From contig NZ_JONM01000004.1 of NCBI RefSeq assembly GCF_000711875.1, positions 1 to 64,000 on the forward strand: a DNA stretch of 64,000 bases, written 5' to 3'. Of the stretch, positions 46,411 to 54,810 are shown piece by piece. How positions within the stretch are numbered: position 1 is the first letter of the stretch; every line of letters begins with the position of its first letter. Made by a program: the position numbers and the translations under genes. The notes below the pieces were generated by a model. The model saw only the letters and a program-made list of their open reading frames with translations. It searched no databases and was not told the origin of the DNA. This DNA is from Andreprevotia chitinilytica DSM 18519. Lineage in GTDB: Bacteria > Pseudomonadota > Gammaproteobacteria > Burkholderiales > Chitinibacteraceae.

Positions 46411-48479
46411 CATTGGAAGCATTCAACGAAGAATTGCTACAGGAAGTTGCGGTCAGAGCGGAGGCATCGGAAAACTCCACCGAAAGCGCCTTCGCCGCCG
46501 TGGTCAGCGACCACCTGATCGAAGATGGGGTTCTCTCAGACTTCGTTCCATGCTTGGTGAGACAGCGGGGATATCGTGTGGACGGCTACGCCTTCGTTCC
46601 TGAAGAAGCTACCCTCGATCTGTATGTCACGGAATTCTCTGCGACCGCGGAAATCGAAACGCTGACCAAGACCACCATGGATCAGGCATTCCGTCGCGTC
46701 GAGGGATTCTTCGAGAAGTCGCTGTCGCCCGCATTCGTGAAGGAGCTGGAGGTCGCTCATCCTGCCTGGGGCCTGGCACGCCAGATCCAAGAAGAAGCTG
46801 CCTCGCTGAGCCGGGTCCGCTTCCACTTGTTCACGAACAGGAAGCTTTCATCGTCCATCAAGGAACTGCCATCTGAGCCACGTGGTGAACAGGAATGGGC
46901 ATACCGTGTATTTGACATTACCACGTTGCAGCGATTGCTTACGCCAACGCAGCCAGAAGAAATCGTTGTGGATTTTGTGGAATTGTTCGGCAGACCACTG
47001 ACCTGTCTTACGACCACTTCCGCGACTGACTCGATAACCTCATACCTTGCCGTTATCCCGGGAGACTGGCTGGCAACAATCTATGATCGATTCGGGGGGC
47101 GACTGCTGGAACAGAATGTCCGAACCTTTCTGCAGGCTCGGGGGAAGGTGAATAAGGGTATACGCAAGACGATCCTAGAAGAACCTAACATGTTCTTTGC
47201 CTACAATAACGGGATTTCGACCACCGCCACCGAGGCGCATGTTGAGGTTGAGGGTACTTCAGGAAAGCTGCATCGCATTCGGCATCTTCAGATTGTGAAC
47301 GGCGGGCAGACTACTGCATCGATATTCCACGTCAAGATGAAGGAGAAAGGCGTCAATCTGGCCGACATTCGTGTACAGATGAAGCTGACCATAGTGCCGT
47401 CGGAAAAGATTGATGAAATCGTCCCCCGCATTTCACAGTATTCCAACAGCCAGAATAAGATAAGCGAGGCGGATTTTTTCTCAAACCATCCTTTCCACAT
47501 CAGGGTGGAAGGCATCTCAAGACATGCATGGGCTCCGCCAATCGGCGGTACATCTGTCCAAACGCACTGGTTCTACGAACGAGCTCGAGGCCAATACGCG
47601 AATCAACAAGCCTATCTGCGCGACGCCCAGAAACGCGAGTTTCAACTGCAAAATCCACGCGGACAGCTCATTACAAAGACCGATCTGGCCAAGGTGATCA
47701 ACAGCTTCCGTGGCCTGCCTTACATGGTTAGCTTGGGAGGGCAGAAGAACTTTGCGCATTTTGCCAATTCCATTAATGGCGAGTGGAAGCAGAACGACGC
47801 AAATTTCAATGAAGCATGGTATCGCACCGTTGTCGCATCCGTGATCATCTTCCGAACCACTGAACGACTGGTCCAAGATGCTAGCTGGTACGCACTCGGC
47901 TATCGCGCCCAGATCGTCACCTATTCTATCGCCCTGTTCCAGGAGCGCCTTGCGCAGGCAAAGCAAACGATAGACATGGAAAGTATCTGGCAGCAGCAGC
48001 AGGCTGGGCCGGAGCTGAAAGCGGCGCTGTTGGAACTATCGGAACGGGTACAAGAACGGCTTATCCAAGCGGCCTTAGAGAACGGCATTGTGAATGTCAC
48101 GGAATGGTGCAAGAGAAGGCCATGTTGGGACGACATATTGACGCATGTCCAGTTTTCCACCCCCTCCGGCCTGACCAACGAGCTGCGGTCCTTGGACGAC
48201 GAGATGGCTGATCGGAAGGCTGCTCAAAGAGAACAACACATGTTCAACGAGATCGACGCTCAGGTTACGGTGGTCAACCGTGGCATGGAGTACTGGTCCA
48301 AACTGTTGGCGTGGGGAAATGCAGGGATCGTTTTATCACCATCCGAAGTACAGCTACTGCGGATCGCCGCATCCATGCCACAAAAGATTCCGAGTGCTCA
48401 GCAAAGTATCAAACTCTTGGAGATCGAGAAAAAGGCAAGAGCAGAAGGGTTCAGTCAGGTTGCCGCCAATTCCATTTGA
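46407..48479 (+). CDS. AIPR (abortive infection phage resistance) family protein
   Basis: 690 residues. I prefer ATG 46407, which forms an ATGA overlap with the DUF4420 stop, over ATG 46380. AIPR hallmarks: LYVTEFSATAEIETL (nuclease-like N-terminal region), EEPNMFFAYNNGISTTATEAHVE at about 258-280, and LQIVNGGQTTASIFHVKMK at about 291-309. The family is named after plasmid-borne abortive infection proteins. It ends 25 bp inside the convergent methyltransferase gene. It is the fourth gene of a tightly packed run. Confidence 0.87.
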   Translation: MTLEAFNEELLQEVAVRAEASENSTESAFAAVVSDHLIEDGVLSDFVPCLVRQRGYRVDGYAFVPEEATLDLYVTEFSATAEIETLTKTTMDQAFRRVEGFFEKSLSPAFVKELEVAHPAWGLARQIQEEAASLSRVRFHLFTNRKLSSSIKELPSEPRGEQEWAYRVFDITTLQRLLTPTQPEEIVVDFVELFGRPLTCLTTTSATDSITSYLAVIPGDWLATIYDRFGGRLLEQNVRTFLQARGKVNKGIRKTILEEPNMFFAYNNGISTTATEAHVEVEGTSGKLHRIRHLQIVNGGQTTASIFHVKMKEKGVNLADIRVQMKLTIVPSEKIDEIVPRISQYSNSQNKISEADFFSNHPFHIRVEGISRHAWAPPIGGTSVQTHWFYERARGQYANQQAYLRDAQKREFQLQNPRGQLITKTDLAKVINSFRGLPYMVSLGGQKNFAHFANSINGEWKQNDANFNEAWYRTVVASVIIFRTTERLVQDASWYALGYRAQIVTYSIALFQERLAQAKQTIDMESIWQQQQAGPELKAALLELSERVQERLIQAALENGIVNVTEWCKRRPCWDDILTHVQFSTPSGLTNELRSLDDEMADRKAAQREQHMFNEIDAQVTVVNRGMEYWSKLLAWGNAGIVLSPSEVQLLRIAASMPQKIPSAQQSIKLLEIEKKARAEGFSQVAANSI

Positions 48480-50065
48480 TCTGCGACCTCTTGTGGGGCT
48501 GCAATGGGTTGTTCTGGCTCTTCAGCTAGCAATTGGTCCACTACATGAGCAATCTTGTACGCCAGTAAAGGAGGCACGGCATTCCCTACTTGATGGAACT
48601 GTTGCGTTCGGTTTCCTTGAAAGAAGTAGTTGTCCGGGAAGGTCTGGAGTCGCGCGGCCTCCCGAACAGTTAGACTTCGACACTGGACTGGATCGTAATG
48701 GATGAAATAATGCCCGTCCTTGGAGATGTGGCTTGTGATGGTAGTTGAGGGTCGATCCGCCACCTGAACGCGGAAACGATCGGGAAATTTCCCGCTCTCC
48801 CAATTTTGGTGCGCGGGACTGAGACCAGGAAGGTCGAACTGCTCATGTCCGAAAGGCGAGGCGCCGGTAGTCTTGGCAAACGCAGCGGCGTATGCGTATC
48901 GCTTCAAATCAGATGTCATGTGACCGCGAGCTTCATGATTTAGCCACCTCGTCAACTTGGGATCCAGTAGCCAACTGTCCAGCGTTGCCATACCTGTGCT
49001 TCCTTCCCCATTGACCTTCGGATATCGCAATCCTCCTCTATCGAGAGGTCCCCCGACACTTTCACCGGCAAGCAATAGTTGGTCGGCAAGTTCATTCTTT
49101 CCCGCCTCATATGCCGCCGTACGTAGATCATTGAAGTGCCGCTTGACCTCGACATTCCAGTTTGTGTCGGAATCGACCTGTTTGCTGAGCGTGCTCCGAA
49201 GTTTGGGAAGAGAGCCGATGAGGCTCTTCACTGTCGGAGCCTGTGCCTTGTCGATCGAGCCAACTCGCACACGGACATCGTCGCGGATACCGAGCAAGAT
49301 CACACGATGCCTCGCCTGGGGAATCCCGTGCTTTTCCGAGCAGATGACGAACTGGCTAGAGTCGATATCCTTCGGGTTCATTCCTTTAGAGAACGTGGCG
49401 TCCGCGACCAAGGAGTGTATCGTGTATCCGGGGAGGTCTGACTCGACGCCAAGCGCAGCATCCGGGTCAGCCAAGTCGACCAGGATTTCATGGAAGATTT
49501 GCCTGTCAGCCACCTTGGCTGTAAGTATTCCTCGCACGTTTTCCATTACAAAGATGGAAGGACGGTATCGCTGGATGATTCGCAGATATTCGCGATATAA
49601 GAAATGCCGATGATCCTCTTCCGGCTTGTATTCCGCATTGCCACGGTTTCTCGAGCGTCCGACGACCGAGTAGGCCTGGCAGGGAGGACCTCCTATCAGC
49701 ACCCATGGTTTCGTAACATCTAGATGCTTCGCAAGGACCTTGTCGAGTTCTTCGTTTCCGTCCTGAGTCCCGAGTGTAATCTGTCTCGCCTCATGGCCGG
49801 CGGCAGTCCACGCTTCTTCTGTGTCGGTAGTCCATGGTTGTGCTGCTTCACCGTTGCAGAATTTGTAATAGTCCTCAAGCCCAGGCGATTCAGTCGACTT
49901 GAGAAGGCGGTAGAAGGCACGCAGCCTGAGAGTTTGCCAAGATGAATAGTCCATCTCTGCAGACACAACTATCTTGAACGTCTTCCCGTCCGATAGCGAC
50001 GAAAAGCCCTCGCCCAGGCCGCCTGGCCCAGCGAAGAGGTCAACAATAGGGATTCGATCGTGCAT
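48455..50065 (-). CDS. DNA (cytosine-5)-methyltransferase
   Basis: 536 residues from the ATG at 50065. All main C5-MTase motifs are present in order: I VDLFAGPGGLGEGF, IV GGPPCQAYS with the catalytic Cys near 126, VI MENVRG near 172, VIII QARHRVILLG, target-recognition region about 270-430, IX RPSTTITSHIS and VREAARLQTFPDNYFF, X QVGNAVPPLLAYK. It modifies host DNA for the restriction-type island. The gene converges on and overlaps the AIPR gene, and diverges from vsr with 65 bp between the starts. The recognition sequence cannot be read from the protein. Confidence 0.95.
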   Translation of the reverse strand: MHDRIPIVDLFAGPGGLGEGFSSLSDGKTFKIVVSAEMDYSSWQTLRLRAFYRLLKSTESPGLEDYYKFCNGEAAQPWTTDTEEAWTAAGHEARQITLGTQDGNEELDKVLAKHLDVTKPWVLIGGPPCQAYSVVGRSRNRGNAEYKPEEDHRHFLYREYLRIIQRYRPSIFVMENVRGILTAKVADRQIFHEILVDLADPDAALGVESDLPGYTIHSLVADATFSKGMNPKDIDSSQFVICSEKHGIPQARHRVILLGIRDDVRVRVGSIDKAQAPTVKSLIGSLPKLRSTLSKQVDSDTNWNVEVKRHFNDLRTAAYEAGKNELADQLLLAGESVGGPLDRGGLRYPKVNGEGSTGMATLDSWLLDPKLTRWLNHEARGHMTSDLKRYAYAAAFAKTTGASPFGHEQFDLPGLSPAHQNWESGKFPDRFRVQVADRPSTTITSHISKDGHYFIHYDPVQCRSLTVREAARLQTFPDNYFFQGNRTQQFHQVGNAVPPLLAYKIAHVVDQLLAEEPEQPIAAPQEVADQMELAAT

Positions 50066-50130
50066 TTTGCATAATAACTTGGAAACCGTTCTGCGGCTCC
50101 AGGATACCAGGAACAAGAGAAGGATGGAAT

Positions 50131-50589
50131 GTGGACATCGTAAGCAAAACCGTCCGTTCTCGGATGATGTCAGGCATACGAGGACAAGATACCAAGCCAG
50201 AACTGCAGGTACGGCGCTACCTTCATGCCAACGGATTCCGCTTCCGTCTGCACGACAAACGGTTGCCCGGCCACCCTGACGTCGTGCTGCCCAAGTATCA
50301 CGTCTGCATATTCGTGCATGGTTGCTTCTGGCATCGTCACGTCAGCTGTCGCTATGCAACGACGCCGCATACGAGAGCAGACTTCTGGGCAAATAAGTTT
50401 GCTGATAACGTCCGGCGGGATCAGGAGGTGCGTGACCGTCTGCTAGAGATGGGGTGGCGCATCATAGTCGTTTGGGAATGCGGACTCAAATCCAAGGTGC
50501 CAGAGATGTTGGACTGGTTGCCCGATTTCATCGTTTCAGGCCCGGCATTCATTGTCTGGCCTAAGGGAGTGAAACTTGGTGAGAATTGA
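50131..50589 (+). CDS. vsr: very short patch repair endonuclease Vsr
   Basis: 152 residues from a GTG behind AGAGAAGGATGG. Vsr signatures: SKTVRSRMMSGIRGQDTKPELQVRRYLHANGFRFRLHD, PGHPDVVLPKYHVCIFVHGCFWHRHVSC with the catalytic Asp and the zinc Cys/His ligands, NKFADNVRRDQEVRDRL and VVWECGLK. It nicks beside T:G mismatches that arise by deamination of 5-methylcytosine, so it guards the sites of the neighbouring methyltransferase. Divergent promoter region shared with that gene. Confidence 0.96.
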   Translation: MDIVSKTVRSRMMSGIRGQDTKPELQVRRYLHANGFRFRLHDKRLPGHPDVVLPKYHVCIFVHGCFWHRHVSCRYATTPHTRADFWANKFADNVRRDQEVRDRLLEMGWRIIVVWECGLKSKVPEMLDWLPDFIVSGPAFIVWPKGVKLGEN

Positions 50590-50735
50590 CGTAGGCTCCT
50601 GCGATCCAACGCGGCACTAGTGTTTCGGTAGTCCATGGATAGGGCCAAGCATTCAGGCACAAGTGGCAGTACCGTCAGAGCATAACGAGCAACCAACCTG
50701 ACAAATTAAAGCGGAAACTTAGGGGAGATTAGCGA

Positions 50736-52757
50736 ATGGCGGCGGCAATTGAAAGCTTTGAAGCATGGGATCCACTTGAGTCTACGGCAGGGGCCGATCC
50801 AGGCATCTTAATAAGCGCTCAACGCCGAGAGATCGCGAATATCCTGCGAAGTTATACAGGATATTACGATCTATTCGCAGAACTATTGCAAAATGCCCTT
50901 GATGCGGTCGAGTCTAGAATTGCGGAAGGAGACCTAGGGAGCGACGCGGGCAAGATTTGGATCGAAATCGACCTGCGTACTCAGACCGTGGGAGTTGTTG
51001 ATAATGGCTGCGCCATGACACTGCAGCAGGTTCAGCAATTCCTCAGGCCCAACTTCTCCTTTAAGTCTGGGCCAGTTACCCGGGGTAGCAAGGGAGTAGG
51101 CGCAACATATCTCGGCTATGGCTTCAACAAATTGCTCATTGCGTCGCGACTGCCAAGCAAGACAATTTGTGGGACCATCGAAAATGGTCGTACTTGGGTC
51201 GAAGACCGAACGGGAACAGTAGCTCGACCGAAAATCGTACCGACAGACCTCCCTGTGGGTGCATTCGCAGATATCAAGAGGGGAACCTGCGTAACGGTAC
51301 AGCTCAAGGGTGACAACATTCGCCCAAAAAACCTTTCTTGGTATCAAGCTAATACGGCAGATCAATGGTTGGCGCTCTTGAGAATCATGACGCCGATTGG
51401 TGGGATTTACATCAACGGCAATGGAACACCTAAGGTGACGATTTCCTTGTGCGTAGTGGACCAAGATGGAAAACGAACCGAAGCGACTCTAAAAGAACCG
51501 AGTTATTTATATCCTCATACGCTGATTTCAAGAAGTGGCAGCATGGTTGAATTTCTAAGCACCCAGCAAAAGAAGATAGCCAACGGCCAGGATGCGGCGA
51601 AGATCCCCCCCAAGTTTACTGGGCTTAACGGATTATGGGGCCAATGGACAGCCACGCAATTGGTTGACAATCCTGTAGAGTCATTTTGTCCTATCAGACT
51701 AAGCTTGGATGCAGAAGAAAGATTACTCGCTAAAGTTGCGGGATTATCAATCTATGTTTACCTTGCCTTTTCGACCGACTTGTGGGACAACCTGAACGAC
51801 GTGCAACTCAAACTTCGAAAGGGGTTGCGTGTATTACGCGGTGGTATTCAGTTAGCCACGCGACATATGCCACAGGGCATGACGCTGACAATTCCAATGA
51901 CGAACAATGTTGGATTCCAAAATCTAGTTCATGTGATCATACATTTTGATCAGGCGGAGCCGGATCTTGGACGCAAGGGATTTCAGCCTGAGTATGTACA
52001 CCTCGCAGAGAAGATTGCTGTCTCGGCGACTACAGCGTTCAGGCGTCGATATGCGCTACTAAGAAAGCCAGGCGTTGCGAAAATTTTTAATGACGAGTTA
52101 AAAATTGAGCAATGGATAAAGAATCAAGAGCAACACGAGCAGACCCATGGACTTACCATCAAGGGTAAAGGCTTGTTTTTGCCAACGGAAGAATTGCCAA
52201 TTAGATCCGAGCCTCTTGTGGAGCAGGACGTAGTTGCACTATTTAATCAGATGCTATCCGCAGGGGTTATTCGCGGCATTCAATTGATTTCCAGTAGCCA
52301 ATACAATCAATACGATGGGCTTTATCGGGTGAACATGCAAGCCCCATATGAGAAATATGTCTACGGGTCGGAAAATCCTCTCGGAATAGAGGCTGAAATG
52401 TTCGCTAGCGAAGGATCATTTGTAACCAAAGTAAAGGTTCTTGAATACAAATATAATCTGAACGGATTGATTGAAGAGCTCCAAAGTGGCGAAAAGGATG
52501 TTAATGATATTGGCTTGGTTGTTGTGTGGGACATGGGAGAAAAGTGGTCTGAAATGTTTGAAGTTACTTGTCTCTTGGATCCCGACTTACAGCATCATCG
52601 ACAGATTCATGGCACAACTCACCGCTTCGTTCACTCTGTGTCTGGGAGCCATGCGTTTGAGGCCATCGTCCTTCACGATCTCGTAAGATACCTTTCCGAT
52701 CCTGAAGCTGAGGTAAAGCGACAGCGCGCGATTGATGAATCTGGCGACGCTAATTGA
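50736..52757 (+). CDS. GHKL ATPase with nuclease-like C-terminal domain
   Basis: 673 residues. Second GHKL-fold ATPase of the island: N-box DLFAELLQNALDAVESR (about 46-62), G1 GVVDNGCAMT (about 84-93), G2 RGSKGVGATYLGYGFNKL (about 116-133). It is distinct from the 41275 protein. The C-terminal ~120 residues contain KVKVLEYKYNLNGLIEEL (about 564-582) then GLVVVWDMGEKWSEMFEV, a pattern like the ExK and following strand of a PD-(D/E)XK nuclease; this assignment is an inference. The ribosome site is AGGGGAG. Lower G+C than the flanking vsr gene. Confidence 0.75.
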   Translation: MAAAIESFEAWDPLESTAGADPGILISAQRREIANILRSYTGYYDLFAELLQNALDAVESRIAEGDLGSDAGKIWIEIDLRTQTVGVVDNGCAMTLQQVQQFLRPNFSFKSGPVTRGSKGVGATYLGYGFNKLLIASRLPSKTICGTIENGRTWVEDRTGTVARPKIVPTDLPVGAFADIKRGTCVTVQLKGDNIRPKNLSWYQANTADQWLALLRIMTPIGGIYINGNGTPKVTISLCVVDQDGKRTEATLKEPSYLYPHTLISRSGSMVEFLSTQQKKIANGQDAAKIPPKFTGLNGLWGQWTATQLVDNPVESFCPIRLSLDAEERLLAKVAGLSIYVYLAFSTDLWDNLNDVQLKLRKGLRVLRGGIQLATRHMPQGMTLTIPMTNNVGFQNLVHVIIHFDQAEPDLGRKGFQPEYVHLAEKIAVSATTAFRRRYALLRKPGVAKIFNDELKIEQWIKNQEQHEQTHGLTIKGKGLFLPTEELPIRSEPLVEQDVVALFNQMLSAGVIRGIQLISSSQYNQYDGLYRVNMQAPYEKYVYGSENPLGIEAEMFASEGSFVTKVKVLEYKYNLNGLIEELQSGEKDVNDIGLVVVWDMGEKWSEMFEVTCLLDPDLQHHRQIHGTTHRFVHSVSGSHAFEAIVLHDLVRYLSDPEAEVKRQRAIDESGDAN

Positions 52758-52920
52758 TCTGGACAGTTGGTGCCTACACTAGGATCTGTAATTTGCTGGC
52801 ACTGCCAGCAAATGCTTACGTCTCCGCCAACTCCAGCGCCCCTCGACCAACGACAGTGAATCTAGTCAACAGGCTGCGACTACTGAACACCGCCTCACGC
52901 TCGCTGAAAAAGAACTCCAG

Positions 52921-53091
52921 ATGTGCCCATTCCAACTCAAGATCATGCGACAAGTGGGCGAATGGCTTCCGTCCGACAAGCAGTTCCTCTATGCAAATCG
53001 CGACGAGAAGGATGGGTCGACGTATCTGCCATGCTATGCCGACACGCCGTGCATCGTTCGCCGAACAGCCAATCGACGCACCAAACCATGA
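52921..53091 (+). CDS. small orphan gene upstream of the exonuclease
   Basis: 56 residues from the ATG at 52921: MCPFQLKIMRQVGEWLPSDK...YLPCYADTPCIVRRTANRRTKP. It has a protein-like composition with four cysteines or nearby metal-type residues, and the frame stays open for 39 codons before the ATG (with LTLAEKELQ, a coil-like stretch) back to stops at 52780 and 52789, so it may be a remnant of a longer gene. It ends 18 bp before the exonuclease start. Confidence 0.4.
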   Translation: MCPFQLKIMRQVGEWLPSDKQFLYANRDEKDGSTYLPCYADTPCIVRRTANRRTKP

Positions 53092-53109
53092 CAAGAACGT
53101 AGCGACTGC

Positions 53110-53604
53110 ATGCTGATCTTCCTCGACACCGAATTCACCGACTTCATCGACTGCGAGTTGATCAGCATCGGCATGGTGTCCGAGGACGGTGCTCACATCT
53201 TCTACGCCGAACGCAGCGACTACCGGCGCGACTGGGCGAACGAGTTCGTCAAGGGTACTGTGCTTCCGTACTTGTACAAGCGCCCAGAAGCCATCTGCAC
53301 ACGCACCGAACTGCAAGCCCGGTTGTGGGCGTGGTTCACCACGCTGCCGCGCCACGTCCAGATTGCATGCGACTCGCAGCAGGATCAAGACTTGCTGTGG
53401 GACGCCTTCGGCGAGGGGCTGCCGGCGAACCTCGATCGCAAAAGCTACGAGCTGGCGCAACTGATCGATACGACGGTCTTCCACAAAGCCATCTGCGACT
53501 ATCAGGCCAAACACGGCGGCTGGCATCACGCGTTGCACGACGCGCAAGCAAACCGCGCCGGGTGGCTCGCGTGGACGGACGCGAACATGGGAGAGCGGGC
53601 GTGA
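53110..53604 (+). CDS. DEDD-type 3'-5' exoribonuclease-like protein
   Basis: 164 residues. It starts MLIFLDTEFTDFIDCELISIGMV, which is the DEDD exonuclease I motif (DTEFTD) of the Rv2179c-like 3'-5' exoribonuclease family. The second acidic motif is in ACDSQQDQDLLWDAF and the third is HHALHDAQANRAGW, a DEDDh-type ending with the catalytic His and Asp. It is a complete domain and is in a region with island-like orphans. Functions of this family in phage or plasmid context include RNA turnover; target unknown. Confidence 0.8.
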   Translation: MLIFLDTEFTDFIDCELISIGMVSEDGAHIFYAERSDYRRDWANEFVKGTVLPYLYKRPEAICTRTELQARLWAWFTTLPRHVQIACDSQQDQDLLWDAFGEGLPANLDRKSYELAQLIDTTVFHKAICDYQAKHGGWHHALHDAQANRAGWLAWTDANMGERA

Positions 53605-53890
53605 CGACGCACGAGCTCGGCAACGAGGGTTGGCGACCACCCCAACCGTCTTGGCCTCCGGAATCACGCGTTCTGCGCTGCCTCTGATGAACCACAGGGG
53701 AGAATGTGCAAACTACTCAAGCCATTGCGCAACCTCTTCCGTCGCCGCACTTTCGCTGAGCATATGTACGATTGAACCCTAACCGGGTTCACGGAGGCAT
53801 GCCAGAGATCAACCTCAAAAGCATCGGCAAGTTGCGGCGAAATGTCGTCGACAGCGTAAAGAACGCGCTTATTCGTCTCAGTGCGATGAA

Positions 53891-54790
53891 TCAGCGTATT
53901 AGCAAGATGCGTTCCGCAATTTGCCGAGGGAAGAAGAACTCGGGCATCACACAGGCTTGAACGCGCATGTTGTTCGTCGCATAAAGCAGGCTGTGTAGTC
54001 CCGCCTGCCGAGTCCTGCGGGTTTTCGAGTTCGCTGGTGGTCTACTGGCAGCCCGAGCTTCGTACTCTTTCCGGAGTATGCGGACGCACGCAATGAATCC
54101 GTCGGGGTCATAGAACTCTCCCGCGTTGAACCCGGCGACGAGCGGGTAAACACGCGCCAGGAAATATCGGTACAACAGCCCAGCCATTGCACGATACGGC
54201 TCATCAACGCACAGAATCAGCAGGCAGATCATGATGCTGCGGCTGATTGCGTGCGCTTGTTCTGCCTCCCCACACGCACTCGTGTTCTGTAACTGCACAA
54301 CCAGATAGGCCAGCACACCCAGCCCGGCTCGTCGTTCGAGTTGTTGCAACAGCCTCAGGCCAAGGCGGCCAGCAAACGGGCTCCCACAGCGCTGCAATAT
54401 CCGGCTGCGGGTCTCCGGAGGAAGTGCCTGATAAACCCGCCGCTGCAGGGTCGGAGTTATTCGATCTCCACCCAGGATGTCCCACAGTGGATGGCTCAAT
54501 ATGTCGGCGGAGCCGGGTACCACTCTGGCCACCGCGGCGACCAGAGCGTGCTGCGGGCTACGCCTGCCCGCTTGATAGTTTTGCCACTTCTTTTTCCACG
54601 CAGCCTCGCTTGCTTCTGGCATGCCCAATATCGCCGAGTTAAGTCGACGGGCAAGTTGATTCGCGCTGCTGCAGCGTAACGCGCACTTCACCCAACAGGT
54701 CCAGAACATCAATTTGAGCGCGCGCGCGGCCCGTTTAGCGGACTCAATCGGCGCAGCCTTTTGCAACGGGAATTCAATGCAAAAGCTCAT
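53891..54790 (-). CDS. hypothetical protein, 299 residues
   Basis: I do not recognise a named family. ATG at 54790. Basic N-terminal region, then KKWQNYQAGRRSPQHALVAAVARVVPGSADILSHPLWDIL at about 87-125: a W-x2-Y-x2-G-x3-P start followed by VPGS ... HPLW recalls a small helix-turn-helix-like module seen in several uncharacterised proteobacterial proteins. A hydrophobic stretch (SIMICLLILCVDEPYRAMAGLLYRYFL) lies near 185-210. The C-terminal part is rich in Arg. Transcription is opposite to the exonuclease gene. Confidence 0.6.
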   Translation of the reverse strand: MSFCIEFPLQKAAPIESAKRAARALKLMFWTCWVKCALRCSSANQLARRLNSAILGMPEASEAAWKKKWQNYQAGRRSPQHALVAAVARVVPGSADILSHPLWDILGGDRITPTLQRRVYQALPPETRSRILQRCGSPFAGRLGLRLLQQLERRAGLGVLAYLVVQLQNTSACGEAEQAHAISRSIMICLLILCVDEPYRAMAGLLYRYFLARVYPLVAGFNAGEFYDPDGFIACVRILRKEYEARAASRPPANSKTRRTRQAGLHSLLYATNNMRVQACVMPEFFFPRQIAERILLIR

Positions 54791-54810
54791 CGGATTTTAT
54801 CTTTTCTAAT

